Notes: generated by a model not told the origin, from the sequence alone. Shown: positions 49,087 to 63,472, counted from the first letter of the stretch. The stretch is DNA of 64,000 nt from Setophaga petechia (GCA_024362935.1 JANCRA010000001.1:56996430-57060429); one strand, 5' to 3'. Numbers and translations: made by a program.

Positions 49087-49318
49087 CTGCAATCATGTTG
49101 TCAGCTCTGTCGATCCTCCTGAGCACCTGTTCCACGAGCCCCACTTCCGTGCAGGCCTGGAGATTCCGTATGCTTTTCTTCAGGATTGCTGTGAACATGC
49201 TCCAAACCTCAGCCTGGCAGGTGATGTCACACTTATCCAGTAAGTCCACCATGCAGGTGATGCCCTCTCCTTCTTGGATGATAAAGTTCATTTCCAAGTC
49301 AAACTGGCCCCCAACGAG
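49087..49318 (-). CDS. LRBA: LRBA exon 1 of 28 in window (N-terminal helical region)
   Basis: Encodes residues 1-77 plus one base of a split Asp codon. It begins LVGGQFDLEMNF, after acceptor ctctgaaag|CTC, and ends DNMIA, before donor GCAG|gtacag. The segment VDLLDKCDITCQAEVWSMFT is nearly identical to mammalian LRBA and close to NBEA. It is probably the second coding exon, because only the residues up to ...NL of the known N-terminus are missing. An internal ATG (EMNF) gives the open frame an apparent start at 49297, but homology continues upstream of it, so it is not the initiator. The intron to exon 2 is only 127 bp. Confidence 0.95.
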
Positions 49319-52300
49319 CTTTCAGAGAAAAATATTTCAAAAAAAATGCTTAAGGCAACTGTATCAAAGTATTACTCTAAGCCTAAAGTTATTTATTTTG
49401 TGAGAAGAAAACTACTGAAGGGGAAAAAACATAATAATGAGGCCAATATCAATGTACCATCTTATTTTTCTTCTGTTTCAAGTTCTGTTGAGTAACAAAG
49501 GTGCTCTTAAGGTGTCAACTATTATCAGACAATTCCTGCAGAAAAACATTTGGGGCAGTTCAGGATAGAGATGTCCCAAGTTGAGCTGAAAAGTGAAGAC
49601 ACCAAGTGAATGTTCTAGAACAGGTGAGCCCAACAAAGCAGTCAAGATATCTTAAATGACCTGGAGTGACCTCACATTTGCTACACAAATCTCCATTAAG
49701 AAGGCAATTCAACCAAAAGGAGCTGATGCCCATCAGAAATATTGCCACTTAGAGACACTTATGAGACGTTTCAGTGACTAAAGCTGGTTAAGAATTAACT
49801 GCCATTAGCAGCCCCAGGTACTCAAAGGAAGCAAAGGCTTGCTGTATTTGCAGGCATGTGGAACAGCAGCACTGCTCCAAGCCTTCGGCTGTGATTTGGC
49901 TATGACACTTAAATCCTGCATTATTTCAGGTGTCCTGGAGGCAAGTTTTGTTTTAACAAACACTGAGTACGTTACAGGCCACACATGCCTGTGCAGAGGA
50001 GGTGGAGGGGGAAGGTCCACTCTCACTTGCATACTTAATAAAACAAAAAATTCCTGCTGAAGGCAAAATGCATTATACTAAGTTAACTCATTTCTACCAA
50101 CTCCCTACATCCACTCTTTAAAGTTCTCTTGGACTTCAGAGCTGTATTAACATTAAAATGTGCCATGCTTACCAAAATAACCATTATATACCAGCATACA
50201 AACAAGAATTCAGATATCATTGACTGAAATTGTCAAACGGCTCATGATCAGAAATATTTCAGCTCGTTCTCACTTCTGCAAGTTTATGTTGTTATTTCCT
50301 TACAACGTGGTGGTGCTCTTTGTCAGGTTTTGGCCATTAACAGCTTCAGTACTGTCACCTGCTGAAGTCACACCATGTCTAAACTGCCCCAAAATTCTAA
50401 CTTGCTTACATATTAGCTCCAACAGCTTCCCTCAGCTAGCCAGGGTCCAAAGAACAATTGACAGAACAGAATATACTCTCTTCATTAACCACTGAAATTA
50501 CCATACATTTTCCTCAAGTGTCTAAATCTTGCCACTTTGAAGAAGCAATCTTTGGACTTCTGGGAATAAATCAGTAGTGCCAAACATCACAGGAAACAGA
50601 GAAAGTTACTGCTATTTTGGCAGAATAGACAATGTCACATGGCAACGATTTCTAAAAAAGTAATTTACACTTTTCCATTTTCTCCTCTCTGGGTCATGAA
50701 AAATAATTATGCAATTTACTGTCAGATGCTTCCATAATATCTCGGAAAACAGCAAGAACTGAATGGGGTGACTTGAATTATATTCCCAGCTTCTCTATAT
50801 CAACTCATGCTGTCAACTCAAACAAATCCATCAAATCATTACCATCCTCCAAGCCTTAGCTTTCTCCTTCCAAAAGATGGAACAGAGGCCTAACACAAGA
50901 AAGCTCTGTAGGGTATGCTAGGCAGAACAAATTGACACAGAATTATCTCAAAACAAATGTGAAGAAAAATACTCACCCTCCCTTAAAGAAAACTCTCAAC
51001 AGAGCATTTGAAAATGCAAAACACATAGTCAGAGTTATACCTCATTTCACCAACTTTAGCTTCTACAAAACTGAAGTATTCCTCAAGAATATTCTTCTTA
51101 AAATCAAGGTAAGAAACAAAGAAAATACTGTATTCTGTGTAGAGACAGATCAGCTAAAGATTAAATTCTGGCCACAAACCACCTGCTAATTCTTAACAAG
51201 AAATTCAACTCTTTATGCATTTGGTTTTAACTATCAGCCAACCATCAATTATCACATGAAAACCACATACAGCTACTGGAGGTGACCTTACCTTCACCCT
51301 ATAGTCTACACCACCAATCTTTCATTTTTGGCTACATACACTATTATCAGAACCCACCCATCCAGGAAGCTGTCAAATTAGGTTTCCAATCTCATCTGCA
51401 AACATAAGCATTTCAGGAAGGACGTTCTAGGAATAATATGCTATGGTAAAAAATAATTACCATTTTAACACTTCCTGTGAGGGAAGTGAGGACAAAAAAA
51501 ATTGCCAGGGAAAGCAGAAAACCCAAGGCAGGGTGCAGCTGATGCACAATATGTATGCAATCCATTAGATACACACAGGCACACACACCCCCCACACTAT
51601 GTCATATTAACCCTTTCTAATGGTGATTTGAAACTGATCAACCTTCAAAACACAAATTTGTTTCCAATGACAGGGATCATAATCCAGGTCCATGCATTGG
51701 CTAGTTATTATCTGAGCTGCAGTAATGGCTGTGCACAGCAAAATGTAATCTTCCCAAATGTCACAGTAAGTTATGAATATCTGAGCAGCTTAATGCACCT
51801 TACTAGCCATGAAGTGTGAGAATGTAATCTTATTACCTTTTTTATGGTTGTATTTTTTTGAATAATGTAGCCTTTGAACTGATGTATAGTCTTTCCTTGC
51901 ACTTTAGCATGATTTGGTCTCCTGTGTCGCACAGTACATTTTTCAAAATACTCCAATTCAACGTATTTTAAGTCCTATGCTGAGCTGCATAAACAATCTT
52001 TATAGCAACCCACGGGGTGGCATAACGTTTTCTTTCTCCAGCATGTAGAATTAAGTACAAGCTTACAGGAATGGTTTTAAAGGGCAGCATTCAAATACAT
52101 CCTCACAAATTTTGGATTTTGCCAGTTATATCCACCTTCAAAAATATATATACACTAAAGCAATAGCTCAAGCTTCTCAGTAAATAGTTCTACATTTAGC
52201 TGATTGAGAACAGGGAGAATACAGTAATTTTTGAATACACATGCAGAAAGTGTATTTTCCCCCCCTTAGGGAATTAAACTAATGAGAAGTTAACATAGTA

Positions 52301-55300
52301 GCACTAATTTTTAGCATAAAATAGCGCTACAACACTTATAAATAAACCCAAAAGACAATTTAAACACACTTAACCTTTCTTTGCAATGAAGTGATGTGAG
52401 ATATGAAAGAAATGTTTCACTGTTTGGGCGAGTATCTACCAAACTACTGCATACAGAAAATAGCCCAGAATAAACCGTCAAGCTCCACTTTCCTGAAAGA
52501 ACATTATCTGGATTATTAATCTAATTTCAATTATTTCGTCCATTAACAGATATAAAACACTTAGAAAGCTTGCAAGACAACCCAAGAAAAATTATTTCAA
52601 TGACCTAAAACACAAAAAGAAGAAACCAAGCCGAAAATCAGCATTTCTCCTGGAAAAGACAAATTGGTTATACTTGGGAGAACTACAGGACTGGATCTTC
52701 ACATTTTTATCTCAAACTCCCCAAAAACTCTTCACTTCTATAGAGTTTCCTCATCCTTCTGGTTGTTAGATAAGCCACAGATCAAGTACTAGCTTTGTGC
52801 CTCAAAGCCAAGATGAAGGGCTGTTAACCAAACTGGGACCTCCCCCTTTTCCTCAAGATTATTATTTTTTAATATCAGAATTGTTTCTTTAGTATGTCCA
52901 AAACAAAGAGTAAGAACATCTGTTCCATGAAGAAAAAAATGCAGTCAAACAGGCTGGCTCAATCTCAGTGAATTTTTTTTAAGTTTATGCTTAATAAGAA
53001 CCTGCAAAGCTGGGCATTTATAATATTCTTTGCCTACACTAATTCCTTTCTTCCACCAAAGAAATAAACCACCTCTATTGTCCCCTTTCACATACTCAGA
53101 AACATATTTCACATATTTAGAGATTCACTGAATTTAGTTGATTGAAAATTATTGATCATCAAAAATAAATGCCAAAGATATGGGAGGCACAAGAATTACA
53201 ATCTCTCTAGGGTACAAATCTCATAAGATCATGTATGATTCCAAGTTGGTCAAATTGCAAGGGCACACAATAAATAGGAAAAGTCAGCACCATGATAGAC
53301 ATTCATGGTGCGATAAAAAGATGGTTGTGATTTGGAAAGGCTTCTTCAGAGCAGAAAATGAAGAACATTGCAAAAGATAATAACTCAGACATACTAATTT
53401 CCATGCATTCTTTTCCACCACACCTAGAGGTGAGAACATGAAAATCTAAGTCCTAAGCAGATTTGGCAGGAAAGCCAAATAGTTTGGATAGTTTGGATAA
53501 GCACATCAAATAGTAACATTAGCATGAATGTCAAGTCAGTGAAACAGAGCTTAGGTCCAGAGGGGTTAATAGGGAGGACAAGAAAGGGGTGGAAAAAGGC
53601 TGGATGGATGTCCTCTTTTTTCTTCATTATATTGCTATTGCATCAACCATAATGCACCAGAAAAACTAGAGAAAACACAAAGAACGGGGGAAGACCCACT
53701 CAAGAAAAGTGAAGTCACATCTTCCAGAAAAACACAGATGATTTACAGTCATTTGCTACCTTGGCTCAAAGTTTAAAGTAAATGAGACCATGAAGGTGCA
53801 AGTGACCAGTGACTCTTTCACAGAAGGAAAGATTCTGTTCCAACCACTTTTGTAAGCAGAAGACTCCTCTTGAATTTGACTCCAGTTTCAGACTTGGTTT
53901 CTCCCATTGGAAATAGGTTTCTCTCATTTTCAAACAAAACCAAAAATAACCCAAAAAAACCTAAACAAACAAACAAAAAAAATCACCAAAAAACCACCCT
54001 ACCAACATCAAAGAACAAACAGGTAATTTTTGGAGAAAATCACAAACTTTTCCTGCTGATACATCAGGTTGAAGTCACCAATCTCCACCATCCAGCATTA
54101 TCCTACAGTTACACCACAAAAAAAAGAATACTATTAGTATTAATCTACCTTCCAAAGGAAAAAGGATAGTAAGAAAGGAAGAAACAAAAATCTCCTTAAT
54201 TAGCTGCTTTCTCTCTTATTGCCAAGTTCATAACAAAGCCTACAACTTCATTTACCTGGCAAATGAGAAGTCCATTTTAAACCAGGCATATCAAAAGTGG
54301 CATTGCATCATAGCATTGCACCTACTCTAAACTTGATGCTTCTATGGGATTCTGTGCAACACTGTTCTTAACTATAATCAATGCTGGATCATTCAGGGAA
54401 AAACCATTCCCACTGCTTCCCCTCAAAGGGATGTAATATAAATGTTTTGCATTGAAATAAAATTTCTTCAAGTCTGTCTGTCATTTGGAAAACTGCCTAA
54501 ATGTGAATTCAACAGGCACCCACAAGGTGTTAAGAGTCTACTGCTGCCACCTAATGTTGTATTTGAAACCATTAGCCCAGAATCACACATTTTTAAGACA
54601 GTGTCTCAGCACTGTATCATTCTCTTCCTCCTCCACACACCTCTACCAGCAGCTTCTGTCAGCATGCTTCATCACAATGAAGGAAAAAAGCTGTATCTCG
54701 AGGAAGTAAGACAGGATAAAACTTCCAAGTGGCAAAAGAGTTTACACTTAAGCACTGGCTTCTATAAAACCAGAGTTTCATCAACTTCACAAAAGCTAAC
54801 TACAGAGGACACACAATTTACTCAGGAAATTACTGGCAAGTGTCTCCTACCCAGTTCATCTGAGACATAAACCAACTCATTAAAACTTTTCTTTAGAGAT
54901 GCGTTTAGCTATGTATACATGAAAATTATTCTCTCAGTGAAAATAAATGCAAAAAAAGCAAAATTCTTGACCACGTAGGTACAATACATCTGAAGCATCC
55001 TTCTGGTGCATGGGTTTTTCTTTCCCAAGAGAATAGGAGGAGATAAACAATTTTAAAATACAATTATGCTACAATCAATGATTATTTACCCTAGCTAATA
55101 ATCTAGTATTTTCACTCTACTTGCAAGCATTTTTATGTCAAATTAGTTCACTAACACAATTAGTTCAGTTTGTAGTGTGCAGCTGAAGGCCCAGTGTAAG
55201 CAGAGCAATGCAAGGCAGAATTAGCTCTACACAATTTTTTTAAACATGGGGGCTGGGGAAACAGGTCTATGAATTTCAAATTTTATACTTGTGTTTAATC

Positions 55301-55559
55301 TTGTGTTCGTTTTTGTGTTTAATATACTTTAGAAAGAGCCACTGATTATGTTTTAGGTGCATACCAGAATCTGAAAATCAGTATCTCATAAAGGGAGTGA
55401 CACCAGTTTTAAGTGAAAATGAAATTCTATCTTACACACACAAGAAAAAAAAAAATTCTACAATTATCAGTTTGGTATCCATTCAAAAAGGGATCTTAGT
55501 ACAAACAGTTCAAATCAAAAACACCATGCTTGAACTCAAAACAGCTACAGCATTCCATT

Positions 55560-55612
55560 CCAAATGATCTTTAGGGCCCCTTCCAACCAAGCCATTTTAT
55601 GATTCTTTGACA
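55560..55612 (+). mobile_element. CR1 LINE 3'-tail fragment
   Basis: About 50 bp resemble the extreme 3' end of CR1: AAATGATCTTTAGGGCCCCT, TCCAACCAAGCCATTTTATG, then ATTCTTTGA. Nothing upstream of it is recognisable as CR1, so this is a very short truncated insertion. Confidence 0.7.
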
Positions 55613-58600
55613 CCACCACACACTGTTCCTCTATTCCAGAAATTCAACCACAGATTCCAAAGACAAAAGGCATAAACAAGTCCAATATAAGGAATGTTTC
55701 TCTTCTCCCAGTCTTTGCTGCCCCATCAAGAGATGGGACAGCTGATCCACAAAGGATGGCCAAGAACACAAAACACAGTCCCAGGAGCCCACAATGGCAA
55801 TGACCAAACTGTAGATAATACCCAGCGAGCTGCAGCCATTGGAAAAGGTCAGATGGGGAAACAGAAGACAGGATAAAACTGATTCCCTACCAGATTTTAT
55901 CTGACACACAACACTGGGTATAAAGGCCCTTTCCCCCTGAGGAGGCTGCACCACTGAGGTTTATTTCAAATCCCTGAAAACAAGGAACTAGGAAGTTAAA
56001 TTTTTGTAAATCAATTTCAAGACTAAATTTTAACATTCTCCAAACAACGGCTAAAGGTGTATTTACAACACATGGCAGTTTCCCTTGTTTGACCTGTGTT
56101 ATGTATTTCAATAGATATTACCATAGAAAATATCTAAATCCAGATAAAACTCCCATCTTTCCAGTACCTGTATTAACAGCATTAAATTCTGCTTTTGTTT
56201 TAATTAACTTTGTTCAGTGCACCTTAACCTATGATCCTGTTTAAGACATAAAAGAAAGATATAACACTGAGAGATCGTTTAATAACATGCAAATTTGTAG
56301 CTCCATACAGGAAATGAAACATCCTAAATCTTTACATCACATCAGATTCATATGTGCATTGAAAGCAAATAAATCATTTAAACCATGATACAGAGAACCT
56401 TTTTAAATTTGCATTTATCTACAGTAAATACTGCCATGTTCTTTAATAGCTTGCTAGTGCAATCTTAGCAAACTAATGATTTATGGTTTTGACATTTTAA
56501 AAATCAGAAATCTGTCATTTTATGACACCCAGTAGAAAGTCTGCTGGAGTTGGAGTTACATTACTCTGAATTTAAACTCAGATACATGAAGCATACATAG
56601 CAAAGCACTGTACCAAATATCCATTTCATTATTCCAACACTTCCCTCCCTAGCTACATGTCTAAAAGTTATCTAATGTTTTAACTTGGTTTGTTTTTTGT
56701 TTTTTTTTTTAATTTTCATCAAGCAAGATACCTTTTTGTCAGTTCTGGAAATATCACCCATCAGCAAACAAACCCAATCTGCTGTGCACTGAGAACACCA
56801 TACTTCAGTGACCAGGCTGCACAGGTCTGCATCATGTCCTGCCTTAATCCCTCCCCTCAAGGAAGGCGCCCAAGAGATAACATTTCTAACACCACATTAA
56901 TCAAAAACAAGTCCAGAGTGGGGAACAAACCCTACAGTCAGGATGGCTTTACAGGGAATAATACCCTGCTTGCACCCACTTCCATCAGTCAGGACATTTA
57001 TGCTGTAAGCAATTTTTTTCTGCCTAGAGGTTAAATCAGACAAAAAAACCAGCACTGCCCACCACTGACACCGTGCCTGAGCAAACATAGCTGCAGTTCA
57101 CATGCTTAGCATTTTCTAACAAGCTTAGTGTTCATCATCTAAAAAAACTAACAGCCCGCTTTTTTTGTTACTTAAATGTAAAATATTACCAAATATATGT
57201 TTTCTGCCAACCAAGCTGGTGTGCAAAGTCAGCCACTACATTTCAACAAGAAAACGTTTTAGGAAGTTTCATTTAAGCATTTATTTTACTTATGATTTTA
57301 TGAAATATTATATTTATTTCCATTTGGCAAGGGAAATCACTGGTGTAGTAAACCCCTTCTAATTATAAAGAAATACAAACAATTATTGAATTTTTCTTCT
57401 GCATGCCACTTACACCAAACAGAAATGCTTCTAAATATATATAGATATATATCCATAATGAATAAATAATGTACAAAACACCCTACACTTGAGCTTCTGA
57501 AAATTCCAGCTTCCAAGCTAAGAAAACTAGAAAGAATGTAAATAATTCTCAAAGAGTCTCCCAATGCATCCAAAGAGAGGTATCCTGCAAGCAAGACATT
57601 CCTCTGGAGCATGGGAAGAAAATACTTTCTGAATCATTACCAAAAAAAATTAAAATCAGAAAGTTTTTATTTTCTCTTTAAGCCTTTTTAATTCCTATTT
57701 TTGTATTTGTTATAATATGATATACTAGTATAGCAGCATGGATATATTTTACAAATATTAGTATATATTTATTGGGGATGAATGATGACCCTTTTTTTTA
57801 ACTGGCAGTTTGTGCAATCAAAAAGGTTTGAAGACCACTTCCCGAGATGCCAGAGAACAGACAATGTGTCCCCATATTCTCCTCCAGATCAGAACATCTG
57901 TCTGGTATTTAACAGTGGGTTGAGGGCAGGAAGTTACCACTCTTTACAGAATCTGAAGTTTGCATCCTGCAAGTCTCCTACAAACAATTCTTCACAGAAC
58001 TTTATAACTTTTGAGTTACATTTCATAGCCACTTTGTGATAGTTACAAAGTGCATTATTTCAAAAGTGTGTAACAACAGAAGTCAACAAGTAAAAACAAG
58101 GTTATGAGTTCATTCTAGAAAACGTGTTTGAAAGTGTTTTGCTAGCCTGTAGAAACTAGGGAATAACAGCAACAAGTAAAGGAGAAAGGTGAAAGAAACA
58201 AAGGAAATTGAAGGAAAGTAACAAACCAGAAGATGTTCCAAACATGGAATTGTATACCAACAGCAGATAAACTTGCAAGGGAAATAAACCAAAGCTCAAA
58301 AAGCCAAGAAAGAGCACAAGACAAAGAGATTAATCAATTGACCTATAAAGCTCTGGCAGGTTTTATCAGATTTAGAAACCATAATGTTAAACACTTCCTC
58401 TCCTACCGGAAGGCGCAGCCCCCTGTAGCTCCTCCACTGCCGTCACCTCTCACAGCACAGCAGGCAAACTGCTGGGAATTTCAGCACAACTACCAGGCAC
58501 CAGGTTACAAATTCCAGCAGAAAACAAGAACCAGCACATCTGTTTTCATCATTTCTGGCACTGCCTCGATCCAGAACAGCTGGAAAACACCCACCACAGT

Positions 58601-61418
58601 TGCCTGCTCAGAACTGGCAGAGTTTGCTGCCATGGCTGCAGCAGGGACAGCGATGAGCTGGGATTAAGGACACTAAATGACATGTTACAGGAAATGTAAC
58701 ACTCAGCTTGCCTTCTCACCATTTCTAAAATTTGCTGTAGCTGTGATCAACTTGAGAACACCAAGCAGCCAACTCTGGCTAGAATAGAGGGTGCTTACAG
58801 TAAGCAAGAGTCTTTTGTTTATTCTTACCAAGTAATAACTTTTGAGGGTTTTTTGCTTTCAGATTCTGCCATTCCTTTGTTCAGAGTTTTAAAGAAAATG
58901 GATTACCGAAAGCCAGTGTATAGAAATATTGCTAACAGAAGATTTCTGCTAATCAGGGGAAAAAAGTGCCTTTGTGAGAACAGGTACACCAGGAAAGCCT
59001 CCACAACTAGACCATTTTTATCTTTATTCCTTTCAATGCCCATAGGGCAATACTTAAAGCAAGGACAGAACTGTGACTCCGACAATGTCTTTTACAAGTG
59101 GCTTACATTTCTATGTTTGCAAAAACATTTTAAAGCTTCCCCTCCTCCCTGATTTGCCACAACACTGTTTTATGGTTGGTTGGGTTTTTTTGCCTCCTGG
59201 TATAGAAACTACTATTATTCTAAGGCTCTACCCCACCCTGATTTCCCTCTTATCCCTTTCCTCAGCGTACAGGCAATGACTGAAACAAACAGTCTCCAAG
59301 GAACAAGGACAACAGTAAACATGAGGAAAAAATCTCACAAAATCACAAAGAAACAAGGAAGACAAAGACTACAAGTGTTGCATATTATCACCATCACACC
59401 ATCACCTACAAACGCACTCTCCTGTTTACAGTGTTGCGACCAAGGTAATTTCAGTTGTTGCAATTGAAAGCGCTGTAATTGAAATTGGACCTAAAAAGGC
59501 AAAAGCGGCCTCAATTAATACAAATCCAAACTACATTCTGTTTCTTTAATTTGGCAATCAAATTACCAACAGCAACTGCCACATATTGTTCAGCAAACCT
59601 GGCAAGACCCTTCCATTCCCTGTGACCAACTGCAGTTCAGACTGGAGGAAAGTAACAAATGTTAAATAAAATGAGGCTGAATTACATTTTGAAGCAAGCA
59701 TTGAGCCAGTAAAGCCAGCATTTGCTTAGGCTTGACCTCCTCTATTCTTAACCTAAAAAGAATTTATTTAAAACACAGAATTCATCAGATTTATAAAAAA
59801 TTCTGATAAAGACACAGTATTAATGGAGTTCTCACCATTTTTTCATCAACACTGTCACATGTAGCTGCACTTCTAAGGCAAAAAGGCTTTTTCTGGAATT
59901 ACTACACTTGCAAGGATTCAAGAATTTAGGAGGATGCTTAAAGCCTCTCCGACACAAAAAACTGTGAATCAAAACTAAATTATTACCCACAAGTGATAAT
60001 CCATATAAGCTGAAAAAGGCTACATCCAAATAATGAATGAGTTTGTGACACGGTGTTTCTTACAACACTCTTTTCCCCATGAAAAGTGTGATTAAGTGAA
60101 CAATAAATCTTGCTTCTGTGAGACAGTGAAGGAAAGAACATCTGCCACTATGAAAAGCTACTCAACTTGAACACAAAGAAAGCATCATTATCAAAGGAGA
60201 GGTCAATGCTATCAAGACAAACAACAGCATAATCTTTTCAGAAAAATCTTCTCTCTCATTCCATATCCAAATTATTGTCCCTTTTTTCTTTAGTGGTAAC
60301 AGCCACTGTTAACTAATAAACATCATTTCCCTCCAATTCTGTAACTAGTAAAGCATCACAATAATAAAACAAAAAGGAACCATGCTCCTAGTTTCTTAAA
60401 ATCTCTCTTCTATATGAATTGTATTTATTTACTAAAACAAGTTTCAAAGAAAATGTAAAACATCTATTTTAGTCATGGATTCTGGGGCTGCAAAAGTAAC
60501 TATAGATTTTACAGATAAAAGAACTTCTGGAAATCACACAGGACTTCAATATTTTTCATCTAAACAAATAAATAGAAAACAATTTTATCTTTAAGTAAAT
60601 CATTTTGATTTAAACTCTAAACCTGGAGATTTGGTGAAGCTTCTCTCAGAGGTGCTATTTTGTTCTCTTCTACTGGCACGTTATCTCTAGCAATGAAGTT
60701 TTGCCAAGCAAATTTGGCACTATGAAGAATCACAGATGCATTCCTCAAGGTTTATCAAATCAAGTTCTCAGTAACAGCATTTCCTGCAGCTTTCCATGCA
60801 CATAAATATTTACTTATATGAGAAAGAGATTTCCCAATGCTACAACAGAAGTAATTGCCACAAAAACTATGAAACAAGAAACAAGTTTCAAGACAACAAC
60901 CCAATCAACAATATAAACCGTGGTCTCTCAGGTGTGAAGCCAAAGACCAGCACCAGTATCTGATATCTGCAGTGGGATAAGGGAGTATGTCATGAAATTC
61001 ATGGACACATATGCCTTTAAGAGGAAGACAGAAAAAAACCCTAACGACAACAACAACAGCCTTTAATCTCAGGGTTTCCTTTTCCTTTCAGCCTACACAT
61101 TACCCTTTGTTCCAGTGTAACTTGGAGAACAAAACCCAAAGAGCATTACTATCTGCCACCTGCCCCAGCAGCAGCACTGGTGGGCACACACACACACTCC
61201 TGCACAGCTCACCACATTTTCTGGGTAGAAAGGGACCTTTAAAGTGGTAGCTATGAGTTGGTGAGATTAAACCACCACTAACATTACACCAACTTCATTT
61301 ATACACTGAGCTTTAGTGTTGGCCTTTTTTTGTCAAAGATTAAGTCATATGGCTCTGTTCCAAAGCTCCAGTGTCCTTACAGCATGCACATTTCTCTGTA
61401 AGGCCACCAGTTACTCTC

Positions 61419-61800
61419 TGTAGTGGGCTGACCCTGGCTGGATGCCAGACACGCACCAAAGCCTCTCCATCACTCCCCTCCACAGCTGGAGAGGAGAGGG
61501 AAAATATAACTAAGGGCTCCAAAGTTGAGATAAGGACAGAGGGAGATCACTCACCAAACTGTCACGGACAAAACAGACTCAAATTAACGACATTAATTGA
61601 ATTTATTAATAACAAAATCAGAGCACTATAATGAGAAGTACAATCAAACTTAAAAACACCTTTCCCCCACCCCTCCCTCCTTCCCAGCTCTATGTGCTCC
61701 CCACCAGAGGCACAGGGAGACAGGGAATGGGGTTCTTCTCCATCCCTGTAGTCCCCCCAGCTACCAAAACTTGCCAATAAATGCAATACATCCTCACACC
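61419..61800. mobile_element. Endogenous retrovirus LTR-like fragment (passerine type)
   Basis: The block begins TGTAGTGGGCTGACCCTGGC, continues through CACCAAAGCCTCTCCATCAC, a CAAAACAGACTCAAATTAAC segment and TTAATTGAATTTATTAATAA, and ends in a C-rich stretch with CACAGGGAGACAGGGAATGG. I recognise this wording from LTRs dispersed in songbird genomes. No retroviral coding sequence flanks it, so it is probably a solo or partial LTR. Family name, orientation and exact ends are uncertain. Confidence 0.65.
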
Positions 61801-62042
61801 TCACATTCTTCCAACTTATATTTGTCTACCCCCCTTAACTTTGCAATCACGTATAGAGCTCAAGTAGCTGTAGTTTTTCCACTCATTCTGTTTCTGCACA
61901 GAAAATGTTATGTTAAAAAAAAACAATAATTTCATCAGTATTTTCTTGCTGTTTGGAATTCAGAAAACTCCTCCTAAAGCCAAGATAAATGCAAAAGCAA
62001 GTTTCCTGAACCTTCCGGTTCCTAGGCTTTTAAGTCACTAGG

Positions 62043-62465
62043 CATCACAGAATTGTTAGGGTTGGGAGGGACCTCTGGAGATCATCCAGTCCAACCCCCT
62101 GCCAAAGCAGAGTCACCTGCAGCAGGTGACACAGGAACACATCCAGGAGGGTTTTGAATGACTCCAGAGAGGGAAACCCCATGACCTCCATGGGCAGCCT
62201 GTTCCAGGGCTCTGCCACCCTCAGTGTAAGGAAGCTTTTCCTTGTGTTAAGTTGGGACTTCTGAGTTTAGGGCCACTGCTCCTCATCCTGTCACTGGACA
62301 CAACTGAAAAGAGCCTGGCACCATCCTCTTGGCACCTGCCTTTGTGGTATTTCCATGCATTTAAGAGATCCCCTCTCAGCCTTCTCTTCTTCAGACTAAA
62401 CAGGCCCAGCTTCTGCAGTATCTCCTCATTAGAGAGATGCTCTGGACCCCTCACCATCATCTTCA
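62043..62465 (-). mobile_element. CR1 LINE, 5'-truncated copy (3' end at the left)
   Basis: About 420 bp match the reverse complement of the 3' end of a chicken-repeat-1 (CR1) element. Landmarks on the plus strand are the tail near 62044 (ATCACAGAATTGTTAGGGTT), GGGACCTCTGGAGATCATCC, the block GGCAGCCTGTTCCAGGGCTC, and AGATCCCCTCTCAGCCTTCT near the far end. CR1 is the main LINE of birds and usually 5'-truncated, as here. The pieces of open frame across it are not functional. Confidence 0.9.
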
Positions 62466-63163
62466 TCCATCCATCAGATAAGCTGGCACAAAATCACAAA
62501 TATTTTAAGACACTGGTAATCCTGTCAAGATTATCATCACACATTTTTTCTAAACAAAATAAAACAGGGATGGTTTACATGGTTACAAACAAACCTACAA
62601 ACAACTTGGGGTATTCAGCACACAAAATAATCTCAAGTACACCTATCCAGCTCTGCTACCTATGCTGGCTATGGCACACAAGTGAAGAGCACAAGCTCAT
62701 ATGCAGTTAGATTGCAACATGACAGCATACAGGGTAACTGAAAAAAGAAATCACTTCTCACGCGGGTCAAACCCACAAGGAGATTTTTTTACTTTTTAAA
62801 AAATACTGATAAAAGAATACTGTACTAGCAGGGAGGGGTACAGATTGCAGAAAATAAGTTAAAGAAATAAATATGAACCTCATTCACTTACACACTGTTC
62901 AAGTTGTAAGCAAAACTACAAGGTCTCTAAGCAGGTTTCCTAAAAAGAGAGTCAACTTAATTTTAATGGATGATGTAAAGAGGGTGTAGCACATGAAAAC
63001 TGGTATCATATGCTATGAAACTCCTGACTTTATATTCATGCTTGTTTTCCCCGTTATAATAACTCATTCAAACTTCAATATGAAAATATTCTCTACTGGA
63101 CTATGATAAAAAGAACACTCACTCCTACTTCACACATTTCTCAGAAGCCACAGTCGCTTGTGA

Positions 63164-63472
63164 GGCTGTAGCAAGGTGGGAGTTGGTCTCTTTTCCCAAG
63201 TAACAAGCAATGGGACAAATACAATGGTCCCAAAGTTGTGCCAGAGGAGCTTTATATTGGGTATTAGGAAAAATTACTTCACAAAAAGTGTTGTTAAGCA
63301 CTGGAACAAGCCACCCAGGGCAGGCTGAATCTCCGCCCTGGAGTCATTTAAAAGATGTGCAGATGTGGCACATGGGTACATGGTTTAGTGGTGGACTTGG
63401 CAGTGCTGGCTTAATGGTGAAACTTAATGATCTTAAGGGTCTTTTCTAACCTTAATGATTCTGTGTATTCTT
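63164..63472 (+). mobile_element. CR1 LINE, 5'-truncated copy (3' end at the right)
   Basis: About 300 bp match the CR1 3' region in plus orientation: GGTCTCTTTTCCCAAGTAAC, then GGGTATTAGGAAAAATTACT, GACATGGTTT-like wording diverged to TACATGGTTTAGTGGTGGAC, and the tail CTTAATGATTCTGTGTATTC. It lies in opposite orientation to the copy about 0.7 kb to the left and is of a different CR1 subtype. Confidence 0.9.

Noticed and set aside
49274..49318. ATG at 49297 as the translation start of LRBA
   Set aside because: LRBA homology (LVGGQFDLE) continues upstream to a proper splice acceptor, so this Met is internal.
54442..54870. 142-codon plus-strand open frame in the 5' intron
   Set aside because: No recognisable domain and no clear gene signals; its length is within what chance allows in 64 kb read in six frames.
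58233..58667. 144-codon plus-strand open frame in the 5' intron
   Set aside because: The translation looks like random intron sequence with no family features.
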